This document shows positions 10,838 to 21,635 of a stretch of 64,000 nt of DNA, in pieces. The notes under the pieces were generated by a model. It saw only the letters and a list, made by a program, of their open reading frames with translations. It made no database searches and was not told the DNA's origin. Source of the stretch: Hibiscus mutabilis (taxonomy: Eukaryota; Streptophyta; Magnoliopsida; Malvales; Malvaceae); contig CM033718.1 in the NCBI GenBank assembly GCA_019671005.1, positions 27,222,014 to 27,286,013 on the forward strand, in the 5' to 3' direction. Numbering within the stretch: the first letter of the stretch is position 1; each line of letters starts with the position of its first letter. A program made the position numbers and the translations under genes.

Positions 10838-11216
10838 ATCGCATATCCGTTCAGGCGTAAGGAGAATCAAACTTGCCTTTCCATTCAGCCATAAAGAGAA
10901 TAGAACCCGCCCATCCGTTCAGGCATAAAGAGAATAGAACCTGCCTATCCATTCAGGCATAAGGAGAATGGAACCTGACTATATGTTCAGGCATAAAGAG
11001 AATGGAACCCGCCTATCCGTTCAGGTATAAGGAGAATGGAACCCGCCTATCTGTTCAGGCATAAGGAGAATAGAAGCTGCCTATCTGTTTAGGCGTAAGG
11101 AGAATGGAACTCGCCTATCCATTCAGGCATAAGAAGAATGGAACTTGCCTATCCATTTAGGCATAAGAAGAATGGAACCCGCCTATCCGTTCATGCATAA
11201 GGAGAATGGAACCTTA
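10838..11216 (+). repeat. TatD 34-bp tandem hairpin array
   Basis: About eleven degenerate copies of a 34-bp unit (GGAGAATGGAACC followed by GCCTATCCGTTCAGGCATAA). Each unit contains an inverted repeat GCCT...AGGC with an 8-base loop. The same family of repeat forms the TatA array at 50878-51470. Confidence 0.85.
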
Positions 11217-11281
11217 CAGCTTGGCCAGATAAAATCAGTGCCTTTTGTTCTTTTCTATATTCCTATTTTACCGAAATGAGT

Positions 11282-11294
11282 AAAGAGGGGCAGC
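11282..11294 (+). promoter_or_regulatory. TatD polypurine tract
   Basis: AAAGAGGGG (11282-11290) then CAGC and the LTR start TGTACTAACC at 11295. TatB has nearly the same text at 37994-38006. Confidence 0.8.
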
Positions 11295-11337
11295 TGTACT
11301 AACCTAATTTTATTCAACCCAAGTTTTTTCGTGTATA

Positions 11338-11338
<1 letters not shown>

Positions 11339-11373
<35 letters not shown>
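11339..11373. repeat. (TTA)n microsatellite
   Basis: Eleven or so TTA/ATT triplets in the TatD LTR. Confidence 0.9.
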
Positions 11374-11374
<1 letters not shown>

Positions 11375-11930
11375 ACGTAATAAGTAAAAAATATATAAAA
11401 ATAGTCCATTTAAAAATAAAAAAGAGAGTCCATTAAACAAGAGTCCATATACAAAATAAAGGCCCACTATGCCCATTTTGTGTTTTTTTATATATTTTAT
11501 TTCATATTTATTTTTAATTATATCATTATTAATGTATTTCTTGTAGGTCACACAAAATCCTAATCACATCAGATATGGGAAGATTACAAGAGATCCTATC
11601 AAACAACTATGGAAAGTCAAATGCTGCGCAAGGAATTTTCACGGTGGACTCGCGACAAATTTCTGATAGGATCCGAGCATTTCTAGGTCAAGATGTATGC
11701 TTACGTATTGACCACCTTTCAGTTACCTTTTCAACGCATTTTGAAATGCCTCAATCGAACGTCAAGAGCTCAAGATATGCTCATTTTACTGAAGACAACG
11801 CATGCAGAAAATTGGATACGGGTTTGATATAGGAATTTGATTTTATTACTAATTTTCAATTATTTTATTGAATATTTGTAATTAAATTCAAGCTTATACA
11901 TTTTACCATTTGTTTTAACTCATTTAAGAT

Positions 11931-11935
11931 CATAT
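11931..11935. repeat. TekC target-site duplication, left copy (CATAT)
   Basis: CATAT directly precedes TGTAACATCC at 11936. The identical CATAT at 57126-57130 directly follows the TekC 3' LTR end TTACA. This pairs the two LTRs as one insertion. Confidence 0.9.
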
Positions 11936-14723
11936 TGTAACATCCCAAAAACTGGTTTATTCAGAATTGGGTTTCGACGATAGAAAGCCCTACACCGAAA
12001 AGATCCAAATATTGTATTGACTTTGACCATAAGGTCAATTGTTTGATAATAGAATCTAATTGGGTCAAATTATTTTTTAAAGGCCTTATTGAATACATTG
12101 AGAACCTTTTAGTGACTAAAATATAGAAATCAAAAGCTTTAGGGCGGATTCATGAAAAGTCAAGAGTTGAGGGACTAATCTTGCGATTAGCCCCTCCTCA
12201 ATTAAAATCACCCATACATGGAGTAATCTGAAAACTTTCCTTCAAGTGAAGGAAAACCTTCAGTCAAGTAGCAAAAATGGAAAAGAGGTGGGAAAGCTAC
12301 ACTTACCCGATTGGGAAACCAAGCAACCACCTCTCATCTTTGACATCCTCAACCTCCCACTTGAAAAGACAAGCACCTCCATTGGACCTCAAATTCAAGC
12401 TTAGTTTTCTTCGATTTATCGAATCCTTTACATAGATATATATCGGATAAGTTGTAATACCTAATCTATTTTTGAAATCTATGGATATATTAAGCTTAAT
12501 ATCAAGTTAGAGTTTGGCCATCTATGGTAACTTAGGTATTCCAAAGCTTTAATCCATAGAAATTTCATAGTTATTGGCAATATCAAATTTGGGTATTGAT
12601 TTTGATTTTGTTTCATTGATTCCAATATCGTATAGCTAACTCTAATCAATTCCTATTGTTTACCTAGCTCAAGAAGTGGAGAGAAATCATCCACCATCAC
12701 CACCAAAAGCTAGGAACAAGGGGATTACTATCCGAGAGCCTTAAAAGCTTCAGATTGTCGAGGTGAGTGTAGTGAGAGTCACGAGACTAGTTAGGTACCT
12801 TTCCCGATTTCATTGTTATCAAATTTAACATTTCTAACCTTAATTGTTAAGGGATATTACATTGATCCATTTATGGAGTACATTGGTAAGTATCAGTAAG
12901 TAAAACATTGGATATTGGATATCGATATTGCCATTGGCATTGTCATTGAATCATGGAAATATAGAATATTGTTCATAGAGCATTGTTATTGCCACTGTTA
13001 TAATCATAATCATACAAGCATTTATATTATCCTTGTTATTGTCATCGAAACACTTAAATGCATCATTGGTCATTGGTATTGTAATTGGGATTGTTGAACA
13101 TTGCCATCGAACCATGAAGCATTGAATATTGCCATTGAACTGTAGAATATTGATCATTGTCATCATATCATTGGATATTGATCTTTGGATTTTCACCATT
13201 GCTAATGAATCATTGAATATATTGAATACTGGTTTCAATCACCGGACTTTGGATTCAAGTGGACATTGGATACAATTGGCATGCCATAGAATTCATGAGC
13301 TCAGTGTATGGGTGGACTACGGTCCTAAGGCTACGACCTATATTGATTTGGTGAGGCAAAGGGATGTGTTCTAATTTTGGTCATATTGGCGAGGTGGAGG
13401 GACTAGACCATTCATTAATTTGGCGAGACGTAGAAATTCGTGTATCCATTATTCTGAATCGATCCAAGGGTTAGTGCTAAAATGTGATATTATTGCCACT
13501 GAACATGATCATTGCATTGTTATTATTGATCTGTTGTATAGTTATTGATTTCGTAAGGATGAAAATGGATAACATTGCTATCGACATTGTTTACGACTGC
13601 CTCACAAGGCAAAGTATGCCTAATGTATTTCATCTCATGCATTTCAGGTTGATCGAGTTGTTGGATCGAGATTGGAGAAGTCAGAGGTTTGACAAGTCAC
13701 TAGTAAGTTAAACTAATGAATATCAACCTTATAAACTCCTAGAATGGTGGCAAAGTAGTTGAACTATTCACTTATGGTCTTTGATGTGCGTATATTGCCT
13801 ATACTTGTATAAGGTTAAATGGTCCTAAAATGACTTTTATGTGATGCTAAAAGTTACTAAAATGGCATATTCGACTCTAAAAGGTAAAAACCTAGTAAAT
13901 AGATTCTAATGAATGTGAAACATGACATACTGGTAGTTTATAGTGTTTAAAGCTTGTTGGTAAGGTTTCATTGCATTTGGATGTAGTTTGATAGGTCAAG
14001 TAAAAAAACCAAAAAAAAATTGTAATCACAGTGCAGGGCGTACCGATACAGGTGATGGTGTATCCATACAGCCTTGCATTTTTGGTCAGGTCATCGTTGG
14101 TCAAAAAGAGGCGTATCAATACTACTTGGGCATATCGGTAAGGATTTTGGCTACTGGAATTTGGTTGCAAAAATTGTATCCATACGTGTTCAAGCCGTAT
14201 CGATACCAAGTCAACATGGTCAACCTATATTGATACAGTCCTAGCTGTATTGGTTCAGGCTTGTTGTATTTGAATATAGAATCCTTGGATTAGGCCTGGC
14301 ATATCGATACGGTCTCCTGGGTATCGATACGAACAACTTTTAAGTATTTTCAATATAATCACTAAAATATTATAAGTTTAATTGATAGGGCTAATAAACT
14401 CTGATTAGCACAAAATTTTATAGGCTCACTATTATTACATTGATTTTCATTATGGTATTGTTAATTATAAAAAAGAACCCCTAAATTATCAGATTTTCAA
14501 TTTAGCCCTAAAGCTTGTAAAAGTTATGAATCAGTCCTAATTGAAGGATTATTGTTCCATACAGGATGAATTGGGTTAACGCCTATACTTGGTAATGATT
14601 AAAGAGTATAATATCGATTGAATGTGTGTCATTGATTGAAAATTTATAGCACCGATCATCGTATTGTTCAACGGTAGCACGCTCTGACCCGATTCTCAAC
14701 CAAGCTGGGAAGAGGGGGTTACA
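11936..14723 (+). repeat. TekC 5' LTR
   Basis: 2,788 bp with TG...CA ends, colinear with 54300-57125. It contains an ATTG/CAT-rich degenerate stretch (12898-13240), a strong AGGTGAGT box (12761-12768) and a cluster of GTATCGATAC-like palindromes (14037-14333). These features are all repeated in the 3' LTR. Open frames inside it are chance. Confidence 0.92.
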
Positions 14724-14727
14724 TTTG

Positions 14728-14739
14728 TGGTATCAGAGC
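14728..14739 (+). promoter_or_regulatory. TekC primer-binding site (initiator methionine tRNA)
   Basis: TGGTATCAGAGC, four bases after the LTR end, is the exact complement of the plant initiator tRNA-Met 3' end. It primes minus-strand synthesis. Confidence 0.95.
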
Positions 14740-14867
14740 TAGAGTTTAGTCGATTCTAGGACTAAATTGAATCTTATTGCAATGTTATTGTGTTACGTTG
14801 CCACCTAGAGTTGGATATTGTGTATATTGTGATTTGTTAACTAATCCGATCTCTTTATGTTATAGAT

Positions 14868-16085
14868 ATGTCTGAGACTAACCAAGCCCACATCAATGAG
14901 CCATTACCGGCTCCTCAACCCATGATGAGGAAGTAGGAGGGGGAGACCCACCGAATCCACCTAATTTCGGACCTCAGAATGTCGTGCCGGAGTTGCCTAA
15001 TGCTCAGGCTAAGTGTTACCAATACATGACCGACATGTTTAAGAAATTCATAACATCGATGAGGGCTGAGATAGTGGTGCAACCTACTCCTCCTATTGTC
15101 CAGTATGCTCGGGCCCCTATCGATAAGTTGGCGTCGCTTCGAGCCTACGCTTTTACTGGTCAGGATGATGACAATCTTGAGACTATAGAATACTAGCTGG
15201 ACAATACATTGAGAGTCCTAAACGAGCAATTACAGTGCTCGGATGAGCATAAGCTGGAGTGTGCCCTGGCGTTGCTAGCTGATGAAGCGCTCCAATGGTG
15301 GGAGACCACAATTCTCACTATTCCTGAAGAGACTGTTACCTGGGAGTTCTTCCTTCAAGAGTTCCGAAAGAAGTATATTAGAAAGTACTATCTTGCAGAA
15401 AGACGTAGTATCTTCCTCCATCTGAAGTAAGGTGGTCGACCTATCGAGCAATATATTCATGATTTATGCAAGTACTGTCGGTATGGTGTAGAATATATTA
15501 TAAAGGAGGAAGACAAATGCATGATGTTCATTGTCAGGCTTAGTGATGAGCTACGTCCTATGTTTACTGCTTTAGGCATCACAGATTTCCAAGATCTTGT
15601 GAATCGTGTCAAAGCTACCGAAGCTACGCAAAGAGCTCAAAAGGCTAGTGGATCCGATAAGTCTGAGAAAAAGGGTCATTGATGATTCTCGACCTCCTAA
15701 GTGGAACAAGAAGAGTAAATACCAAAGCCCTAAGTAGAATACGTACTCACAGACTTCTTGTTCCGGGAACATTGAAAGACCTCAGACCGAAGGCAATATT
15801 TTATCAAGATGGCCTTAGTTGAAAGCACTAGAGGCTCCAATCGAAGCTCGCTGAATCCAGTTTGCAACTACTTCCAGAAGCGACATCCAACAAGTTAATG
15901 TCGTAAGCAGACTGAAGCATGCTTCTATTGTGGAGAACAAGGTCATTTCATCCGTGACTATCCTCTTGGTGCCACCAAGTCCAATGTTGCACCAAAAAAG
16001 GTTACCTCCCCAATTCAATCCTTTCGAAGCAAGGGATTAAGGCAAGGATCATAGGAAGCTACAGGAAAACCTAGTGGCTCAGGAA
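14868..16085 (+). pseudogene. TekC gag remnant
   Basis: This capsid/nucleocapsid gene starts at ATG 14868, just after a TTATAG that could act as a splice acceptor. A stop (14934-14936) and a one-base shift move the reading into the frame open at 14984. Typical Ty3 gag text follows: ALLADEALQWWE (about 15270-15305), then FLQEFRKKYI (about 15348-15377) and RLSDELRPMF (about 15536-15565). The zinc knuckle CFYCGEQGHFIRDYP (about 15920-15964) has the CX2CX4HX4C spacing, but its last Cys is Tyr. Stops at 15194, 15428 and 15679 break the frame. It is read as a single frame into protease. Confidence 0.85.
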
Positions 16086-16132
16086 AACCCTTAAACTGGC
16101 AGGAATCTAAGGCATCTGCTCAGATATACCAT

Positions 16133-16435
16133 ATGAGGAGCCGGGAGGAGGAGGATGAACTCGATGTTATTGCAGGTACTATTGAATTGTACTCTCCTTT
16201 GTACACATTGATTGATCCTGGCTCTACACATTCCTTCATCAACACTGAGTTAGTTAAGAAGCATAGGATGTCTAGTGAACCTATAGTATCGAGAATCTCT
16301 ATAACGAATCTATTGGGTGACTGTGTCACTGTAAGCCTCATGTGCAGGAACTATCTTTTGATGATTCAAGGGATTCCATTCCCAGCTGACTTATTGGCCT
16401 CACCGATCCACGAGTTTGATGTCATACTGGCCTAG
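16133..16435 (+). pseudogene. TekC aspartic protease remnant
   Basis: An open stretch of about 100 codons contains LIDPGSTHSFI (about 16208-16240), the retropepsin active site, with DPG in place of the usual D-S/T-G. EFDVILA, the normal end of the domain before D-W-L, follows. Reading then shifts frame at about 16433, and the next block (HQAWVDCSKRKLYL) joins the RT frame. It would have cut the Gag-Pol polyprotein. Confidence 0.8.
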
Positions 16436-16447
16436 ACTACTTAGTAA

Positions 16448-17500
16448 ACATCAAGCTTGGGTAGACTGTAGCAAAAGGAAGCTGTATCTTCGAGGCCTTG
16501 TCAAGGAAAGTATTGTTCTAATGAATTCTCGGAATCCATCACTGTATGCCTTGACATTATAAGCCAAAGAAAAACTTCGATTATAGGATATCGACACTGC
16601 GAGTGAATTTCCTAATGTCTTCCCTAACGAACTTCCAGGTCTATCTCCAATCCGTGAAGTAGAGTTTAGCATCGAAGTGCAGCCTAGAACTGCCCCAGTT
16701 TCCATTGCACCCTATCGAATGGCAGCCCTTGTGCTAAAGGAATTGAAAGCCCAGATTCAAGATTTGCTTGATAAATGCTTCGTTCAATCGAGTTCCTCAC
16801 TCTGGGGAGCTCTGGTTCTCTTTGTGAAGAAGAATGATGGTTCCATGAGATTATGCATCGACTACAGATAGTTAAACATGATAACCATCAAAAACAAGTA
16901 TCCATTGCCGAGGATAGACAATCTATTCGATCAACTCGAGGATGCCTTTATGGTTTCCAAGATTGATTTGAGGTCCAGGTATTATCAAATGAATTGTGAT
17001 GTACCCAAAACCGTTTTTTGTACAATATATGGTCACTACAAATTCTTGGTGATGCCATTTGGGCTAACCAATGCACAGGTAACTTTTGTGGACTTGATGA
17101 ATGGGGTTTTTAGACCCTATCTCGATAAATTCGCAGTGGTATTCATTGATGACATCCTAATCTATTCCAAGAATACGGCGGAACACTATGATCATCTTAG
17201 TATTGTGCTTCAAACTCTCCGTGAGAAGCAGTTGTTTGCCAAGTTCTCTAAATGTGATTTTTTGCTTACTGAAGTTGCCTTCCTTGGGCACATTGTATCA
17301 GCTTTGGGCATTTAAGTAAACCCGAAGAAAATTTAAGCCATTCGTGACTGGTATCCACCGAAGAATGTTGGTGACGTGAGAAGTTTCCTTGGTCTTGCTG
17401 GATATTATAGAAAGTTCGTCAAAGGATTTTCTATTTTAGCAACTCCTTTGACTAAGATATTGTGAAAAGAAGCTCCATTTATTTGGACCGAGGAACAACA
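16448..17500 (+). pseudogene. TekC reverse transcriptase remnant
   Basis: The order is as in Ty3/gypsy RT: ELPGLSPIREVEF (about 16629-16667), VKKNDGSMRLCIDYR (about 16827-16871), [33 protein letters not shown] and the catalytic [13 protein letters not shown] (FIDD at 17142-17153). [12 protein letters not shown] ends the domain near 17417. It stays in one frame but carries stops at 16869, 17313 and 17463. Several are CAA/CAG-to-TAA/TAG type changes. Confidence 0.9.
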
Positions 17501-18002
17501 ATGAAGTTTTGACCAGTTGAAACAAGTATTGACTCATGCACCAGTCCTGACCCAACCTGAGTCTGGAAAAGACTACACATTTTATAGTGATGCATCGCAT
17601 CTTGGGTTAGGATGTGTATTGATGCAAGAAAGCAAGGTTATTGTATATGCTTCGAGACAGCTTAAGCCACATGAGATGAATTACCCTACTCATGATCTAG
17701 AATTAGTCGAGGTTGTTTTTGTGTTGAAAATCTGGAGGCATTATCTCTACGGAGAGAAATGCTATCTTTTCACTGATCACAAGAGCCTCAAATACCTCTT
17801 GACTCAAAAAGAGCTAAACCTCCGGCAACGGAGATGGATGGAACTCCTTAAAGGCTATGATCTTGTCATAGATTACCATTTGGGCAAGGCCAATATTGTA
17901 GCTGGTACTCTCAGCCGCAAACCTTTGCCTACTTCTCGAACTATTAATTCACACATCCAACTTCGAAAGTATCATTGTTTTGTAGCCAAACTTCAAGTTT
18001 AG
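17501..18002 (+). pseudogene. TekC RNase H remnant
   Basis: The Ty3-type RNase H that follows RT has [16 protein letters not shown] (first acidic residue), [45 protein letters not shown] and [10 protein letters not shown] (normally NxVADALSR). It is open for 161 codons with the catalytic acidic residues present except the last one, where Asp of VADALSR is Gly. It would remove the RNA strand during reverse transcription. Confidence 0.88.
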
Positions 18003-19167
18003 TCTACTATTGTTTCTAAAATCAAGACATTGCAAGATCAAGACTCCAAACTCCAATCCATTGTCTCTAAGTTTCAAGATAATCCAGACTTTATAATCAA
18101 TTTTGAAGGACTTTTATGCTTTCGTGCTCGAGTCTGTATACCTGATGATGAATCACTTCATAATGATATACTAAAGGAAGCTCATTCAAGTTCATTCCCT
18201 ATTCTTCTAGAGTCTGTGAAGATGTATAAAGACCTCTGTGAACTATATTGGTGACCAAACATGAAGCAAGCCATAATTGACTTTGTGTCTAAGTGCCTCA
18301 CTTGTCAACGTGTTAAAGCTAAACACTGTGCCCCTACTGGATTATTGCAACCCATCAATCTTCCATAATGGAAGTGGGAGAAGATCACTATAAACTATGT
18401 CAATGGTCTACCTTTGGCTCTTGCTAAACACGATGCCATTTGGGTCATTGTAGACCATCTCACCAAGTCACCACATTTCTTACCGGTTAAAATGGACTAC
18501 GACCTTCCAAAGTTAGCTGACTTGTACATCAAGGAAGTTATTCGACTCCATGGAGTGTCGTAATCTATCATCTTTGATCGAGATCCACGGTTTTCTTCTC
18601 AATTCTGGAGAACGTTGCAAGGAGCTCTAAGTACTAGATTCAAACTTAGCACCGCCTTTCACCCTCAGTCTGATGGCCAATCAGAAAGGGTAATCCAGGA
18701 AACCTTTGAAAACTTCTTTCTTTAAACCATCGATAAAGCATATCGATATCAAATCTTTCTCTACATATCTTGGAAGCCATGCTACGAGCATGTATTATTG
18801 ACTTCGGCGGATCGTGGAAGAAATCATTACCCCTCATTGAATTTGCCTACAACAATAGCTACCAAGCTGCTATCCAGATGGCACCATACGAGGCATTGTA
18901 TGGTAGAAATGGTCGAACTCCACTATGTTGGTTTGAACTCGGCGAAGGCACAATGTTAGGCCCTGATCTACTTTGGGAAACCGAAGAGTAGGTCACCATT
19001 ATCCACTATCACTTGAAAGCTACCTTCGACTAAAAAAAGGCCTATGTCGATCTTAAGCGAATGGACATTCAATACGAAGTTGGCGAGAAAGCCTTCCTTA
19101 AAGTATTACCATGGAAGAAAGTTCTGAGGTTTGGTAAGAATGGGAAGCTGAGTCCCCAGTACATTGG
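18003..19167 (+). pseudogene. TekC integrase remnant, left piece
   Basis: Zinc-binding residues are seen around 18170-18310 (EAHSS...CLTCQRVK). The first catalytic Asp should lie in I-x-M-D-F-V, but the sequence reads ITINYVNGLP (about 18388-18417), so Asp is Asn by a G-to-A change. The second Asp is kept in FDRDPRFSSQFW (about 18573-18610) and the Glu in SDGQSERVIQ (about 18667-18700). There are stops near 18252, 18367, 18561, 18723, 18989 and 19032. Reading ends at LSPQYIG, where TatA inserted; the tail resumes at 53930. Confidence 0.88.
19163..19167. repeat. TatA target-site duplication, left copy (ATTGG)
   Basis: ATTGG precedes the TatA LTR start TGTTGTCACTAG. The partner after the 3' LTR is GTTGG (53925-53929), matching four of five bases. 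Removing TatA and one copy restores continuity of the TekC integrase reading, which confirms the junctions. Confidence 0.85.
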
Positions 19168-20080
19168 TGTTGTCACTAGATTTTCACCTTCGTTTTATAT
19201 CGTTGTTAGTTTAATTGTTATATTAATTTAGTATTATTGTACTAGTGTTATACTGTTAATATAGTAATTAGGTGTCATATAGTATTGATAAAATAGTTAG
19301 TGTATTATGGTTAGTATAATTGTTAGTGTTAATGGTTAGTTATTAAAATCCAAAAAAAATATAAAATACACAGCCCAATTGTAATTAAAATGAATAAAAG
19401 GACCATTAGATTTAAATTAGAATAGAGTCCATTAAAAATACATAGAAGCTCCATTACAAAAAGGCCCGCTCGGCCTGATTATTATTTCCTAAAGGCCATG
19501 ACTCTTATATGTGCAGGTAATGAAGAACCGTTAGATCAATGGAGAACAGATCCAATAGCACAGGATCGCACACAGCCTATACATGGATTACCAAGAGCCA
19601 CGCTTCTCGTCCGTTAGATTAGGAACCAATCCAACGGCCCAGATTGATAATAGCAAAGCACGCGGATCACCACTCGCGCGTGGCAGCCACACTCATGACT
19701 TTCCAGCTTCCATTAGACGGTTCATCTTCTCTAACATCACCCTCGGCTCGATTGCTCCTCACCGGCGTTGTTCGAAGTCATCAGAAGTATGCAAACAAAG
19801 AAACAATAGGGTTAAATCCCTAAATTGGAGCACAACAATTCAAGATAAAATCAAAAGGGAATTAAACCCCTAATTCAAACCCCTAGTTGGAAAATCAGAA
19901 GCAAAATGGAAAGGGTTAATCCCTAAATTCAAGCTGAGGCAAGAATCAAGCAAATCGAATTGAAGATAGAGGCAAATTGTGAGTCAATAGCCAAATCAAC
20001 TTAAAATCAGAACTGAGATAGGAGCCTTTTAGATGATTTTTAGGGATTTAAGCGTAAAATGCAAGTATTCATGTATCTAT

Positions 20081-20090
20081 CTATATAAAC
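20081..20090 (+). promoter_or_regulatory. Candidate TATA box of the TatA 5' LTR
   Basis: CTATATAAAC, with the same box at 52469-52478 in the 3' LTR, lies about 0.9 kb into the LTR and upstream of an A/C-rich stretch. It is the best TATA candidate for the U3 promoter. The start site is not determinable by eye. Confidence 0.5.
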
Positions 20091-21123
20091 CCCATTGTAA
20101 TTCTTTGTAAAACAACAATTTCATATGATTCGACAACAATCACACACACAACAATTACAGAAAACACACACTAGATACATAAAAGTCGAAAGTTGTAAAG
20201 CCAGCAAGCAAGGATTGTAATCAAAGTTTCAAAGCAATAAGAGAAGCAAGTTTCTAGTAACATCTTCTATCTTTTTTCCTTTTTGTTTCGATTTAAATAA
20301 AGAAAAAAGGGGATTGTTTTTACCTTTATTCTGTTTGAAACGCCGTTATGATTTGGCTTCAATGTAGCTATGGTGGAAAAATACGATTTTGAGGTTGTTG
20401 GAATCTAAGAAAATTAAGGTTTTTTTGGAATTTTGCCGCCGGCGTCGGTGAAGGCAGCCGTTACGACGGACCACCACTGTGTTCTTCATGAAATGAAAAA
20501 CACGGATGAACTCGACAGAGAATTTAGAACGGATTGTTTTGATCCATTTTCATAAAAAGGGGAGAAATGATTTTTGTTTATAACATTTATTATATATACT
20601 AACCCGTTTGACCCGACTCGAACCCGATTATAATCCGCGCCCTTCTTTCTCGGTTCTTATACCGTAGCACCTATGTTTTAAATTTATTAAATTTCGTCCT
20701 TTTTCATCATAATTTGGCACCAAATTTTAAATTATTTTCAAATTAACCCTTACATTTGGTTTTCTTTTAAATTAGTCCATAATACATATTTTTTTCAATA
20801 AATAAAATGAATTGCCCTTTTCTTTATTTCAGTAATTATTTTGATAGTTAATTTAATTTAAGTTTTTTTCCTTTTGTTCTTACATGTATATATATGTATG
20901 TGTGTTAAACTCTAGGGTTAGGGACTTAAAACCTATAATAGAGACGTGTATGTTGTAAAATATTCTTCACATTTTCAATAAAACACACTTAATTGTATTT
21001 AAACTTAATAGTTAAAATAAATGTAAATGTTTCTTTAGGGTTTAAACATTAAATTTAAAAAAAAACGATAACACACTTAATCTTCTCTCTGGTTTGTTTT
21101 AAAAAAAGTGAAAACTTAATTAA

Positions 21124-21275
21124 TGCGGTGTCTTATCCAACGAGAATGACGAGTTAGCGCCAGGAGTGTTGGCGGTGATTAAAGTTTATTTCTCGGGCAT
21201 GCGGTGTCTTATCAAATGAGAATGACGGGTTAGCGCCAGGAGTGTTGGCGGTGATTAAAGTTTATTTCTCAGGCG
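21124..21275 (+). repeat. 76-bp tandem duplication in the TatA 5' LTR
   Basis: TGCGGTGTCTTATC starts at 21124 and again at 21200. The two units differ at a few bases. The 3' LTR has one unit only (from about 53504). Confidence 0.9.
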
Positions 21276-21617
21276 ATAAGGCCGTTAAAATAGATTTACA
21301 TTCACTTTGCGGACAAATAAATCAAAATTTTGTGAACTTGCAAATTCTAGTCTTTAAGGCACTTTTGAAACCAATAACGTACCGGTTTTTGGGCGTTGTG
21401 GGGGTGCTAACCCTTCCTCACACGTAACCGACCCCTGAACCTGTTTTCTTTTTTTCGTGGACCAAAATATTATTCTGATAAATAAAAGATTTTTATGAAA
21501 ATACCCTTGTTTTAAAAGTGATCCAATCATATTTTTAAAAAAAATAATGGTGGAGACTCCTTGATTTTATAAAGTTTTTCCAAAACGTCAAAACTCCTAA
21601 AACAGGTTGCGACAACT

Positions 21618-21635
21618 TGGCGACTCCACTGGGGA
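21618..21635 (+). promoter_or_regulatory. TatA primer-binding site (tRNA-Arg)
   Basis: TGGCGACTCCACTGGGGA, three bases after the LTR end. It matches the complement of plant tRNA-Arg(ACG) 3' end with one mismatch (A for G at position 11). Use of tRNA-Arg is typical of Ogre/Tat. Confidence 0.88.

Larger units (their letters stand above)
10251..11294 (+). other. TatD 3' untranslated region
   Basis: No ORF with a motif is present. From about 10440 the text parallels the TatA 3' UTR (GCATTCATGAGTTAGGCATCC against 50755-50775). Inside are four AAGACACCCT motifs and a 34-bp tandem array, listed separately. It ends in the conserved pre-PPT block (11231-11280) and AAAGAGGGG (11282-11290). Confidence 0.75.
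11295..11935 (+). repeat. TatD 3' LTR, left piece
   Basis: It starts TGTACTAACC after the polypurine tract. It carries the U3 phrase of GTCCATT repeats and AAAGGCCC that the TatA and TatB LTRs also show. It is interrupted at 11935/11936 by TekC, whose target duplication CATAT is 11931-11935. The 85-codon open frame at 11575-11832 lies wholly inside the LTR and is not called a gene. Confidence 0.75.
19168..21614 (+). repeat. TatA 5' LTR
   Basis: 2,447 bp, TGTTGTCACTAG to TTGCGACA. It is 82 bp longer than the 3' LTR, and 76 bp of this is a tandem duplication at 21124-21275. U5 holds the conserved GTGGGGGTGCTAACCC block (21399-21414) and a mutated PBS-like TGGAGACTCC (21551-21560). Confidence 0.92.

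Noticed and set aside
11575..11832. 85-codon ORF starting MGRLQEILSNNYGK
   Set aside because: It lies inside the TatD 3' LTR, between its start at 11295 and the TekC insertion, and shows no domain motif.
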